Positions 26,676-34,890 of a DNA stretch of 64,000 nucleotides are shown piece after piece. A program made the translations under genes and the position numbers. This stretch comes from Betaproteobacteria bacterium. Its GTDB lineage: Bacteria > Pseudomonadota > Gammaproteobacteria > Burkholderiales > SG8-39. Position 1 is the first letter of the stretch. Each line of letters opens with the position of its first letter. The notes under the pieces were generated by a model. The model did not search any database. It was not told where the DNA came from and saw only the letters and a list, made by a program, of their open reading frames with translations. The stretch is taken from NCBI GenBank assembly GCA_016713125.1, contig JADJPT010000006.1:128019-192018 (forward strand), written 5' to 3'.

Positions 26676-27588
26676 ACTCGTCGAGCAGGCGAAGTTCGGT
26701 GTCGATGTCCCGGCGGCGCTGGCGCGCGTGCGCCTGCGCACCTATGCGGACTACGCCTGGCCGCAACCACTGGCCGCGCTGTACCGGCGCAACGGCCTGG
26801 TCGTCGCCCTGGCCACGGCCCTCGCGCTGGCGCTGTTCCTGGTGCTCGCCATCGCGCGCCAGGGCGCGCTGTGGCACGAACCGCTGGCCGGCAATTTCTA
26901 CGCGGTGTTCCCGCACAACCTGATGGTCGCCATCTTCGGCTCGGTGTTCGCGTTCGCGCTGCTCGCGCTGGGCGTGGGCGTGGCGCGCTTCTGGCGCGAC
27001 CAGGCGCCGGGGATCGCCGGCGGCGCGGCAGTGGCCGAGGCGGCGCACGACGCGCTGACGCTCAAGTACCTGGACGGCGGACACGGCGAGGGCTGCAACG
27101 AGCAGGACGACCGCTACACGCTGGCGCGTCGGCGCTTCCACCACCTCACCTTCTACGGCTTCCTGCTGTGCTTCGCCTCGACCAGCGTGGCCACGCTCTA
27201 CCACTATCTGCTCGGCCAGCCGGCGCCGTATCCGCTGCTCAGCCTGCCGGTGATCCTCGGCACGCTCGGCGGCATCGGCCTGACCATCGGCTGTGCCGGA
27301 CTGGGCTGGCTGCACCTGCGGCGCGCGCACGGCGCGCCCGAGCAGCGCGGCATGGACCTCGGCCTGATCGCCCTGCTGTTCGCGGTCGCGGTCACCGGCC
27401 TGGCCCTGCTCGCGCTGCGCGACACCGGCGCCATGGCCCTGCTGCTGGCCATCCACCTGGGCACCGTGCTGGCGCTGTTCGCGCTGATCCCCTACGGCAA
27501 GCTGGCCCACGGCGCCTACCGCGGCGCGGCCCTGCTCAAGTGGGCGATCGAGAAGCGCCGGCCGCGCTCACTGGGCGCCCCGGAGTAG
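26659..27588 (+). CDS. tcuB: TcuB-like membrane protein lacking its iron-sulfur domain
   Basis: Inner-membrane partner that normally reoxidises TcuA. 309 residues with about six helices and haem-region histidines (RFHHLTFYGFLLC, LYHYLL). Family members are about 370-380 residues and begin with a domain of two Cys-rich clusters. Here the first dozen residues (MPPLAELVEQAK) run straight into FGVDVPAALARVRL, the sequence that normally follows that domain. About 65 residues and all cluster cysteines are missing without loss of frame. Electron transfer is probably lost. Confidence 0.85.
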   Translation: MPPLAELVEQAKFGVDVPAALARVRLRTYADYAWPQPLAALYRRNGLVVALATALALALFLVLAIARQGALWHEPLAGNFYAVFPHNLMVAIFGSVFAFALLALGVGVARFWRDQAPGIAGGAAVAEAAHDALTLKYLDGGHGEGCNEQDDRYTLARRRFHHLTFYGFLLCFASTSVATLYHYLLGQPAPYPLLSLPVILGTLGGIGLTIGCAGLGWLHLRRAHGAPEQRGMDLGLIALLFAVAVTGLALLALRDTGAMALLLAIHLGTVLALFALIPYGKLAHGAYRGAALLKWAIEKRRPRSLGAPE

Positions 27589-27604
27589 CGCCCTCCCCGA
27601 AAGA

Positions 27605-27654
27605 GAAAGTTCGACTTTCATTTCACGAAACCCGCTCCTGGAGCGGGTTTCGTG
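27605..27654 (+). repeat. Two-hairpin intergenic repeat, copy 1
   Basis: First palindrome GAAAGTTCGACTTTC (27605-27619), spacer ATTT, then a 31-base perfect palindrome (27624-27654) centred on CTCCTGGAG, with arms beginning CACGAAACCCG. It sits between the convergent ends of tcuB and the flavin monooxygenase, so it could serve as a two-way terminator. Near-identical and diverged copies occur at 34799-34848 and 58621-58666. Confidence 0.8.
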
Positions 27655-27756
27655 TCAGTTGGCGTGCCGGATTAAGCAAATATATTGAACAACTCCCTTG
27701 GCAGGAGGGGAGTCCGGGGCGCCCGGGGAGTCCGGCCGGCACGCCCGCGCCTACGC

Positions 27757-29427
27757 CTACGCCGCCCGGTCGGCCCGTGCCTGGCCGGCGGGCACGTGCA
27801 GGCCGCGCGCCACGTCGAGGATGGGTCCGGCATCCACCGGCAGGGTGTCGCCGCGCCAGGCCACGTGGCCGTCGGGACGCACCAGCACATAGCGACGTTC
27901 GTAGAGCTCGGCCGCGCGAGGCTCGGCGATGGCGTGCACCGTGAACGGCAGGCCGCGCTCCGCCGCCGCGGCGCTGAAGGGCTCCTGCGCCGTGCCGCCG
28001 TCGAAGCGGAACAGCGCATAGCCCTGGCGCGGCACCAGATCCAGGGTCGAGCGCCCGTCGGCCAGCCAGACGTGCGGCGCGCGCGAACCCGGTCGCGTGG
28101 TCGGGTGATAGACCTGCGCCGTATCCGGCGTGGGCGGCGTGCCGTCGGGCACCACCAGCGGCGAGCCCTCGTAGCGATATCCCAGGTGCATGCCGCTGGC
28201 CGACCAGGTCTTCTTCTGGCTCTGGATGTTGGCCGCAGCCTCGGCGCGCGCCGCGCGCCCGCGCTCCGAGTCCTCCTCGATCCATTCCGGCAGCGCCATC
28301 AGCGTGGCGACGCGGTCGAAGTTGGAGGCCGCCTCCAGCGTGTTGCGCACGCCCACCGGGCGGCGCTCGATCTCGTAGCTGTCGAGCAGGCCCTCGCCGC
28401 CCCAACCGGCGAACACCGCGGCCAGCTTCCAGCCCAGGTCGGCCGCGTCGGCAATGGCGGTGTTCATGCCGAAGCCGCCGGTGGGATTGAACAGATGCGC
28501 CGAGTCCCCGCACAGGAACACGCGCCCCTGGCGGTAGCGCTCGGCCACCACCTGGTAGCCGGTCCAGGGCTGCACCGACAGCACATTGACTTCGATCTTC
28601 CTGCCGATCGCGCGGCATACGCGCTCGGCCGGATCGAGGCCGTCTTCCTTGAAGAAATAGGTGTTGTAGGTCCAGCGGCTGTTGCCGTCGATGGTGATGA
28701 ACACGCCGCGCAGGTCCGGCGCCAGGGTCCACAGCAGCGTGCCCGGGCCGCGCGGATGCGACTTGAGGAACTCCGGCGCGTCGAAGTAGATGCTCTGGTT
28801 GTGCGCCAGCGCGCCGCGCCCCGTGAACGGGATGCCCAGCGTGCGGCGCACCTGGCTGCGGCCGCCGTCGCAGCCGACCAGGTATTTCGCGCGCACGGTT
28901 TCGCTCGCCCCGCCGTCCGTGCGCTCGATGCGCGCGGTCACGCCGCCCGCGTCCTGCGTGAACTCGGCCAGGCGCCAGTTGTGGCGAACTTCCACGCCGG
29001 GCAGTCCGGCCGCATAGGCGCATACCACCGGCTCGATGTAGTTCTGGCCGATCTGCGTCTTGAAGTACGGCGACCAGTCGACGTCCGGCAGCCTGGCGCG
29101 CATGTCCTCGGAAGCCGACTGGAAGCTGGCCGTGGTGGCCAGCGCGAAACGGTGGATCTCGTGCCCGTTCAGCCGCGTGGTGAAGATCACGTCGATCGGA
29201 TACTCCGGCGGCAGGCTGGCGGCCAGGACGCGGTCGGCCAGCCCCCAGCGCCGGAAGATCTCCATGCTGCGCTGGCCGGCCATGTTGGCGCGCGGGTGCG
29301 CGTTACTGCCGTCGGTCTCGTCGACCATCAGGCAGCCGGCGCCGCGCCAGCCCAGCTCGGCGGCCAGCGTCGCGCCGGCCGGCCCGCCGCCGACGATCAG
29401 GACCGGCACCTCCCGTAGTTCGCTCAT
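27757..29427 (-). CDS. FAD-dependent aromatic monooxygenase (PheA/TfdB/MhpA family)
   Basis: Flavoprotein hydroxylase of 556 residues. FAD motif VLIVGGGPAGATLAAELGWR at the start, then the second FAD motif GRVFLCGDSAHLFNPTGGFG near residue 315, and a C-terminal thioredoxin-like domain. The CDGGRSQVRRTLGI block near residue 190 is the usual DG motif. It should hydroxylate a phenol-like ring using NAD(P)H. It is last in the operon VOC-hydrolase-Bug receptor-monooxygenase, 9 bases after the receptor. Substrate unknown. Confidence 0.9.
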   Translation of the reverse strand: MSELREVPVLIVGGGPAGATLAAELGWRGAGCLMVDETDGSNAHPRANMAGQRSMEIFRRWGLADRVLAASLPPEYPIDVIFTTRLNGHEIHRFALATTASFQSASEDMRARLPDVDWSPYFKTQIGQNYIEPVVCAYAAGLPGVEVRHNWRLAEFTQDAGGVTARIERTDGGASETVRAKYLVGCDGGRSQVRRTLGIPFTGRGALAHNQSIYFDAPEFLKSHPRGPGTLLWTLAPDLRGVFITIDGNSRWTYNTYFFKEDGLDPAERVCRAIGRKIEVNVLSVQPWTGYQVVAERYRQGRVFLCGDSAHLFNPTGGFGMNTAIADAADLGWKLAAVFAGWGGEGLLDSYEIERRPVGVRNTLEAASNFDRVATLMALPEWIEEDSERGRAARAEAAANIQSQKKTWSASGMHLGYRYEGSPLVVPDGTPPTPDTAQVYHPTTRPGSRAPHVWLADGRSTLDLVPRQGYALFRFDGGTAQEPFSAAAAERGLPFTVHAIAEPRAAELYERRYVLVRPDGHVAWRGDTLPVDAGPILDVARGLHVPAGQARADRAA

Positions 29428-29436
29428 GCGCCGCGC

Positions 29437-30456
29437 CTATTCCACCTTGACGCCGCTTTCCTGCACGGCCCGGCCCCAGCGCGCGCGCTCGCTGCGCGCG
29501 AACTCGGCGAACTCCTCGGCCGTGCCGCTGCCCGGCGCGGCGCCGATGCGCAACAGGTAGTCGCGCACCTTGGGCCCGGCCAGCGCGCGGTTCACCTCCT
29601 CGTTGATCCTGCGCACGATGGGCATCGGCACGCCGGTCGGCGCGGCCAGGCCGAACCAGGCCGTGGTGTCCATGAAACCGGGCAGTCCGGCCTCGGCAAA
29701 GGTCGGCACCTCCGGCAAGCCCGGCGAACGCTGCGGCGAGGCGATGGCGATGGCGCGCACCTTGCCCGCCTTGATCTGCGGCGCGGCCACGAACGACACC
29801 GTGAAGTACACCTGCACCTGACCGCCCATCAGCGCCTGCATGCCGTCGGCATCGCCCTTGTAGGGCACGCGCGTGGTCTCCGCGCCGGCGGCGCGCTCGA
29901 GCATCACCAGGGCGATGTGCGCCGAGTTGCCGGCGCCCGGATAACCGCCGTTCAGTGCGCCGGGCTTGGACTTCATCAGCGCGATCAGCTCGGTCAGGCT
30001 CTTGGCCGGCACCTCCGGATTCACCAGCAGCACGTTGGCGATGCGCGTGAGCAGCGCCACCGGCACGAAATCCTTCTCGGCATCGAACGGCAGGTTCTTG
30101 TACAGGTTGGGGTTCACCGCGAAGGTGGAGGTGGCCACCTGGCCCAGCGTGTAACCGTCGGCAGGCTGCTTGGCGGCGAAGGCCAGGCCGATGTTGCCGC
30201 CGGCGCCCGGACGGTTGTCCACCAGCACCGACTGCTTCCAGGCATCGCCGAGGCGCTCGGCCACCAGGCGCGCGATGGTGTCGGATGGCCCGCCCGGCGG
30301 GAAGGGCACCACGATCTTCACCGGCCGGTTGGGGAAATCGCCGGCCTGCGCGTGCGCCGCGCCGACAGCGCCGAACAGGGCCAGGCCGGCGGCCAGTGCA
30401 GCCACGCCCGCGCGCACCGCCAGTACCTTCGATCCGAACTTCGTCTTGCGTTCCAT
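29437..30456 (-). CDS. Bug/TctC-family periplasmic solute receptor
   Basis: Periplasmic binding protein of the tripartite tricarboxylate type. 339 residues with a signal peptide ending at AHAQA. FPNRPVKIVVPFPPGGPSDT starts the mature protein. VLVDNRPGAGGNIG and the loop GYPGAGNSAHIA bind a carboxylate ligand in known Bug proteins. No TctA/TctB membrane genes are in this window, so it is an orphan receptor, as is common in Burkholderiales. Its operon suggests an aromatic or dicarboxylic acid ligand. Confidence 0.93.
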   Translation of the reverse strand: MERKTKFGSKVLAVRAGVAALAAGLALFGAVGAAHAQAGDFPNRPVKIVVPFPPGGPSDTIARLVAERLGDAWKQSVLVDNRPGAGGNIGLAFAAKQPADGYTLGQVATSTFAVNPNLYKNLPFDAEKDFVPVALLTRIANVLLVNPEVPAKSLTELIALMKSKPGALNGGYPGAGNSAHIALVMLERAAGAETTRVPYKGDADGMQALMGGQVQVYFTVSFVAAPQIKAGKVRAIAIASPQRSPGLPEVPTFAEAGLPGFMDTTAWFGLAAPTGVPMPIVRRINEEVNRALAGPKVRDYLLRIGAAPGSGTAEEFAEFARSERARWGRAVQESGVKVE

Positions 30457-30502
30457 TGTCGTCTCCTTGGTTTGTACGCCGCGTCGCTGCGCGGTCGTTG
30501 CT

Positions 30503-31651
30503 TCATTTCAGCCCGGCGGTCCAGCCGGCCAGCAGATCGGCCACCTGCCCGAGCTGCTTCGGTTGCCCCTTCATGTAATGCGTGGCGCCGACGATGCGGT
30601 GGTTCTGCACGCGCGCCCCGCCCGCCGCGCTCCAGGCCGCGACTTCGCTGGGGAACACGCCGCCGTCGGCCGTGTATTCGAGCTGCAGCACCGGCACGCT
30701 GGTCTGCGCCAGCGTGGCCGGGCCCGAGGCGCGCGTGTCCATCGACCACTGGCTGAGCCAGGAAGTCAGGGTGCAGAAGCGCCCCAGGTTGCTGGGCGAC
30801 AGGTTGGCCTGCTGCGGCGTGTCGCCGCGGTTGCCGCCGGGCGCCCGGTCGTTGGGGTCGAGCGTGATGTCGACGAAGCGCGGGTCGCCGTAGGTGCGAT
30901 GCACGACGAAGGCTTCGTCGCGCGGGCCGCCGGGGATCGCGCGCAGTTGCGCGAGGCGCGCCCTGGCCCAGGCGGTGATCGCGTCGCTGCGCGCGCGCTG
31001 CCTGGCGCGCACGCGCGCGACGAAGTCCGCCGCGAACGGCGGGCCGTTGCGTTTGTCGTAGATGTCGTATTCGGGATCGGTGCGCAGCGGGTCGCGCTCG
31101 TCGACCACCGCCGCATCCATGTAGTTGGTCAGCAGCTGCCCGCGCCCCGGATGCCCGGCCAGCAGCGCGATGCTGTCGGCCGGGGGCAGGTCTTCCTGGC
31201 GCAGGTCGATGGGGTCGCCGGCCGGCGTGTCGCTGATGGTGAGCTTCTCGGCCTGCGCCTGGTACAGCGAGACCAGCGCCGCGCCGCCGGAGTTGCCGAT
31301 CAGCGTCACCGTGCGGTAGCCCTGCTCGCGCAGGTAGCGCACGCCCGCGCCCAGGTCCTGGATCACGCGCTCCATGATCAGCGTGGCATCGCCGCCGTAG
31401 TAGCGCGAGTTCAGGCCGAGCATGGCCACGCCGCGTTCGGCCAGCGGGTCGAGCAGGTAATGGTTCATGAAGTTGCTGGCCGGATGCATGGCCAGCACCG
31501 CGTGCCGGGCGCCCGGCGGCGCGACCAGCACGCCGTAGATCTGCGGCCAGTTCGCCTGCAGCCCCGATTGCGTCTCGAAGGCCGAACCCGGACGCACCGG
31601 CAGGGCCACGTGACGGCGCTCGTGGCGTTTTGCCGGCTGCGCCTCAGCCAC
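30503..31651 (-). CDS. Alpha/beta hydrolase
   Basis: 382-residue alpha/beta-fold hydrolase. The nucleophile elbow is GNSGG near residue 120 and a likely catalytic His lies in GATHYMKGQ near residue 360. The region LAMHPASNFMNHYLLDPLAE is the oxyanion side. It starts with GTG at 31651, overlapping the VOC gene stop by 8 bases. In context it may cleave a ring-fission product or an ester. It is not close to any hydrolase I can name. Confidence 0.82.
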   Translation of the reverse strand: MAEAQPAKRHERRHVALPVRPGSAFETQSGLQANWPQIYGVLVAPPGARHAVLAMHPASNFMNHYLLDPLAERGVAMLGLNSRYYGGDATLIMERVIQDLGAGVRYLREQGYRTVTLIGNSGGAALVSLYQAQAEKLTISDTPAGDPIDLRQEDLPPADSIALLAGHPGRGQLLTNYMDAAVVDERDPLRTDPEYDIYDKRNGPPFAADFVARVRARQRARSDAITAWARARLAQLRAIPGGPRDEAFVVHRTYGDPRFVDITLDPNDRAPGGNRGDTPQQANLSPSNLGRFCTLTSWLSQWSMDTRASGPATLAQTSVPVLQLEYTADGGVFPSEVAAWSAAGGARVQNHRIVGATHYMKGQPKQLGQVADLLAGWTAGLK

Positions 31652-32246
31652 CGTGCGCGCCCTTGGCGAAGTAATGCCTGCGCATCTCCTCGAAGCGCGC
31701 GAGCTGCGCGTGCGCTTCGCCGGCCTTGGCCTTCATGACTTCCGGCGGGGCGGTCTGGAACACCAGCTCCAGACGGATGCCGTTCGGATCGAAGAAATAG
31801 ATCGAATCGAAGATCTTGTGGTCCACCGGGCCGATCACCTCCACGCCTTCGGCCTCCAGGCGCGCCTTCATGACCTCGAGGTCGGCGCGCTTCTCGACCT
31901 GGAAGGCGAAGTGGTTCACCCAGCTCGGCGTGGCCGGGTCCGGCTCGCAGGCCTTGCCGTCGAACAGGTCGAAGAACGCCAGGCAGCCGCCGTCGCCCAG
32001 CTCGAAGAAGATATGGCAGTACGGATGCTCGTCGCCGGTGCTGGGCACCTTGTCGTGGTAGACGGTGAACACCAGCGGCAGGCCGAGCACGTCCTCGTAG
32101 AAGTGCCGCGTCTCCTCGACGCTGCGGCAGCGATAGGCGAAATGGTGCAGGCCGTGGATGGTCGGCACCGCACCGCGGCCGGTGTTGACCAGGGCCTGGC
32201 GACGCAGCGGGGGGGCTGCGGGGATGCTTGCGGTCGGCATGTTCAT
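31644..32246 (-). CDS. VOC/glyoxalase-superfamily protein
   Basis: Vicinal-oxygen-chelate metalloenzyme of 200 residues. Start chosen at ATG 32246, where GAGGAG lies upstream. Likely metal ligands are the His in GLHHFAYRC (about residue 32), the Glu in CHIFFELGDGG, the His in WVNHFAFQV and the Glu in NGIRLELVFQ. It could be an extradiol dioxygenase-like, glyoxalase-like or isomerase-like enzyme. First gene of the operon divergent from iclR. Confidence 0.85.
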   Translation of the reverse strand: MNMPTASIPAAPPLRRQALVNTGRGAVPTIHGLHHFAYRCRSVEETRHFYEDVLGLPLVFTVYHDKVPSTGDEHPYCHIFFELGDGGCLAFFDLFDGKACEPDPATPSWVNHFAFQVEKRADLEVMKARLEAEGVEVIGPVDHKIFDSIYFFDPNGIRLELVFQTAPPEVMKAKAGEAHAQLARFEEMRRHYFAKGAHGG

Positions 32247-32307
32247 GCGGCTCTCCTCGGACGGCGCGCGGCACGTGCGGCGTGTGCTGCAACGCAACGC
32301 AGAATAA

Positions 32308-32342
32308 TTACGAATAGCGTAAGTGTGTTACGATTAGTATAA
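32308..32342. promoter_or_regulatory. Twin IclR-type operator between VOC gene and iclR
   Basis: Two similar 15-base dyads, TTACGAATAGCGTAA (32308-32322) and TTACGATTAGTATAA (32328-32342), match at 12 of 15 positions. They repeat 20 bases start to start, two helical turns. The second overlaps TATAAT at 32338-32343, a possible iclR -10 box. The site lies between divergent promoters and is the likely target of the adjacent IclR protein. Confidence 0.7.
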
Positions 32343-32382
32343 TCATATTTATCGCCGCTCAACAGCCGCACTCACGATCGAC

Positions 32383-33252
32383 ATGAGAAACAGCTCCCGC
32401 AACGCACCGGCCGCACGCGACGCGCGTGCACGCGGCACCGCCGCTGCGGCCCCCGCGGGTTCGGCCGGCGTGCAATCGCTGGAGACAGGACTGGCCCTGC
32501 TCGCCGCCTTCATGGACCTCGAGCCCCTGCCCATGCTCAAGACCCTGGCCGAGCGCGCCGGCATGCCGCCGGCCAAGGCGCACCGCTACCTGGCCAGCTA
32601 TTGCCGCATGGGCTTCGTCGAGCGCGACGCCGACACCGGGCGCTACCGCCTCGGCCCCGCCGCGTTGCGCCTGGGCCTGGCGGCGATGAACGGCATGGAC
32701 GCGGTGCGCGTGGCGCGCCCGCTGCTGGCCGGCATCTGCCACCAGCTGGGCCATTCAGTGTTCCTCGCCGTATGGGGCGCCACCGGCGCCACCGTGGTGC
32801 TGCTGGAGAACGCGCGCGGCCCGATCACGCTGACCGCGCGCGTCGGCATGAGCCTGCCGATGCTGTCCTCCTCCACCGGGCTGACCTTCGGCGCCTGGCT
32901 GCCGCGCGCGGCCACGCGCGCCCTGCTCGAGGCCGAGCTCGCGCGCATGGCCCGACTGGAAGCGCCCGGCGTGCCGCACAGCCTGGCCGAGGCCGAGACC
33001 CTGTTCCGCGAGATCCGCCGCCGCGGCCTGGCGCGCGCCACCGGGCAGTTGAACCCCGGCGTGAATGCCTTCAGCGCGCCGGTGTTCGACCACACCGGCC
33101 AGATCGCCGCGGTGCTCTCCACGCTGGGACCGGCGCGCAGCTTCGGCGCCGACTGGAACGGCGAGCCGGCCGCCACGCTGCGCGCCGCCGCCGCGGCGCT
33201 CACGCAATCCCTGGGCGGCCCGCCGCAGGGCGTGGCCGCGGACAACGACTGA
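32383..33252 (+). CDS. IclR-family transcriptional regulator
   Basis: 289 residues: an Ala/Arg-rich leader, an N-terminal winged helix (GVQSLETGLALLAAFMD, then LAERAGMPPAKAHRYLAS) and a C-terminal effector domain with VFLAVWGATGATVVL and RGLARATGQLNPGVNAFSAP. It probably senses an aromatic or organic acid and controls both the divergent VOC operon and its own operon with the PrpF-type gene. Start ATG 32383 lies 41 bases after the twin operator. Confidence 0.93.
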   Translation: MRNSSRNAPAARDARARGTAAAAPAGSAGVQSLETGLALLAAFMDLEPLPMLKTLAERAGMPPAKAHRYLASYCRMGFVERDADTGRYRLGPAALRLGLAAMNGMDAVRVARPLLAGICHQLGHSVFLAVWGATGATVVLLENARGPITLTARVGMSLPMLSSSTGLTFGAWLPRAATRALLEAELARMARLEAPGVPHSLAEAETLFREIRRRGLARATGQLNPGVNAFSAPVFDHTGQIAAVLSTLGPARSFGADWNGEPAATLRAAAAALTQSLGGPPQGVAADND

Positions 33253-33266
33253 ACGGAGCGAACGCA

Positions 33267-34406
33267 ATGCATGCCAGGAAGACCCGATACCGCGCCGTGT
33301 TCGCCCGCGGCGGCACCAGCAAGGCGCTGCTGTTCCACCTGGCCGACCTGCCCGCCGATCGCGCGCAGTGGGATGCGATCTTCCTTTCGGCCATGGGCAG
33401 CCCCGACCCCTACGGCCGACAGCTCGACGGCATGGGCGGCGGCCTGTCGTCGCTGTCCAAGGTCTGCGTGATCGGCCCGCCCACCCATCCGGACGCCGAG
33501 GTCGACTACAGCTTCGCGCAGGTGCAGGTGCAGGAGGCGCGCGTGGACTGGTCGGGCAACTGCGGCAACATGCTCTCGGCCATCGGCCCGTTCGCCGTCG
33601 ACGAAGGCCTGCTCGGGCGCGCCGACGGCGAAGCCGCGGTGCGCATCCACAACACCAACACGAAGAAACTCATCGTCGCGCGCTTCGCCGTGGCCGGCGG
33701 GCGCAGCGTCGAGCAGGGCGAGTTGGTCATTCCCGGGGTTTCCGGCAGAGGTGCGCCGGTGCGCCTGGATTTCCTCGATCCCGGCGGCGCCTCCACGGGG
33801 AAACTGCTGCCCACCGGTCGCGTGCGCGACACGCTGGACATCCCCGGACTGGGCAGGATCGACGTCTCGCTGATCGACGCGGCCAACGCCTGCGTGTTCG
33901 TCGCCGCCGAGGCGCTGGGCCTGCGCGGCAACGAATTGCCGGGTGAACTCGAAGCCGACCCCGCGCTGCTGCAGCGGCTCGCCGCGATCCGCGCGCATGG
34001 CTCGGTGGCCATGGGCCTGGCCGCCACGCCCGAAGAGGCGGTGGCCAGGCGCATGATCCCGCTGATCGCCTTCGTCTCCGCGCCGCAGGAGGCGCGCACG
34101 CTGTCGGGCGAAACCCTCGCCGCCGAGCAAGGCGACCTCGTGGTGCGCATGATCTCCAACGGCCAGCCGCACCGCGCCCTGCCCGTCACCGGCTCGCTGT
34201 GCACTGCGGTGGCCGCGGCCCTGCCCGGCAGCCTGCCGCATGCGCTGGCCAGGCAGGCGCGCAGCGGCCCGCTGCGCCTGTCCATGCCCTCGGGCGTACT
34301 CAACGTGGAAGCGCAGGTGGAGGAATGCGACGGCGCCTTGCGTGCCGTGCAGGGTTCCTTCTACCGCACCACGCGCCGGCTGTTCGAGGGCAGCGTCTAC
34401 GCCTGA
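33267..34406 (+). CDS. PrpF/4-oxalomesaconate tautomerase-family isomerase
   Basis: 379-residue diaminopimelate-epimerase-fold protein. FARGGTSKALLFHLADLP at the start, GMGGGLSSLSKVCVIG near residue 50 and WSGNCGNMLSAIGPFAVDEG near residue 95 carry the catalytic region of PrpF and GalD proteins. It likely shifts a double bond in an unsaturated di- or tricarboxylate, such as 4-oxalomesaconate or aconitate. It follows iclR by 14 bases and may act downstream of the divergent ring-cleavage genes or on cis-aconitate. Confidence 0.88.
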   Translation: MHARKTRYRAVFARGGTSKALLFHLADLPADRAQWDAIFLSAMGSPDPYGRQLDGMGGGLSSLSKVCVIGPPTHPDAEVDYSFAQVQVQEARVDWSGNCGNMLSAIGPFAVDEGLLGRADGEAAVRIHNTNTKKLIVARFAVAGGRSVEQGELVIPGVSGRGAPVRLDFLDPGGASTGKLLPTGRVRDTLDIPGLGRIDVSLIDAANACVFVAAEALGLRGNELPGELEADPALLQRLAAIRAHGSVAMGLAATPEEAVARRMIPLIAFVSAPQEARTLSGETLAAEQGDLVVRMISNGQPHRALPVTGSLCTAVAAALPGSLPHALARQARSGPLRLSMPSGVLNVEAQVEECDGALRAVQGSFYRTTRRLFEGSVYA

Positions 34407-34434
34407 AGCGGCCCGGCGACCGGGAGGGCTGCCC

Positions 34435-34647
34435 TCAGGCCTTCTTCAGGAAGCACGTCTTCAGCACCAGGCCCTTGACCTTGTCGGTGTTGCACTCGAC
34501 GGACTCCTCGTCGTCGGTGAGCCGGATGTTCTTGATCACGGTACCGCGCTTGAGCGTGACCGAGGTGCCCTTGACCTTGAGGTCCTTGATCACCGAAACC
34601 GAATCGCCCGCGCTCAACTCGTTGCCGTTGCTGTCCCTGACGCTCAC
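34435..34647 (-). CDS. PhnA-domain protein
   Basis: 70-residue protein equivalent to the C-terminal domain of PhnA: GDSVSVIKDLKVKGTSVTLK, then RGTVIKNIRLTDDEESVECN. The GTG at 34647 is preferred, since TGGAG lies about 10 bases upstream and short betaproteobacterial homologues start here. The N-terminal zinc ribbon of longer PhnA proteins is absent. Despite the name, a role in phosphonate use is unproven and no phosphonate genes are nearby. Confidence 0.85.
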   Translation of the reverse strand: MSVRDSNGNELSAGDSVSVIKDLKVKGTSVTLKRGTVIKNIRLTDDEESVECNTDKVKGLVLKTCFLKKA

Positions 34648-34798
34648 TTTGCACACTCCAGAAGATTTGAACCAGGCGACATTGTCGCGCATCGCACGCC
34701 GGCGATCTCGGGGAGACTCCGCCATTCCTGTCCGGTGTGGGCGCGCGCATGCGCGGCAGGGAACTCCCGCCGCCGGCCGTCACCGGCGATGGACGGAA

Positions 34799-34848
34799 GA
34801 AAGTTGAACTTTTATTTCACGAAACCCGCTCCTGGAGCGGGTTTCGTG
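34799..34848 (+). repeat. Two-hairpin intergenic repeat, copy 2
   Basis: GAAAGTTGAACTTTT (34799-34813), the spacer ATTT and the same 31-base palindrome (34818-34848) as copy 1, identical through the hairpin and into the following GTGTCAGT. It lies 42 bases beyond the stop of the minus-strand lysE-family gene. Flanking sequence differs from copy 1, so the repeat unit is only about 55 bases. Confidence 0.8.
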
Positions 34849-34890
34849 TCAGTGGCGTCGTCAGATTCGACAACTCTCGCAGCGCGAACC

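Noticed and set aside
34435..34725. 96-residue PhnA with an N-terminal extension
   Set aside because: The extra 26 residues lack the PhnA zinc ribbon, and the GTG at 34647 has a ribosome site and matches short homologues.
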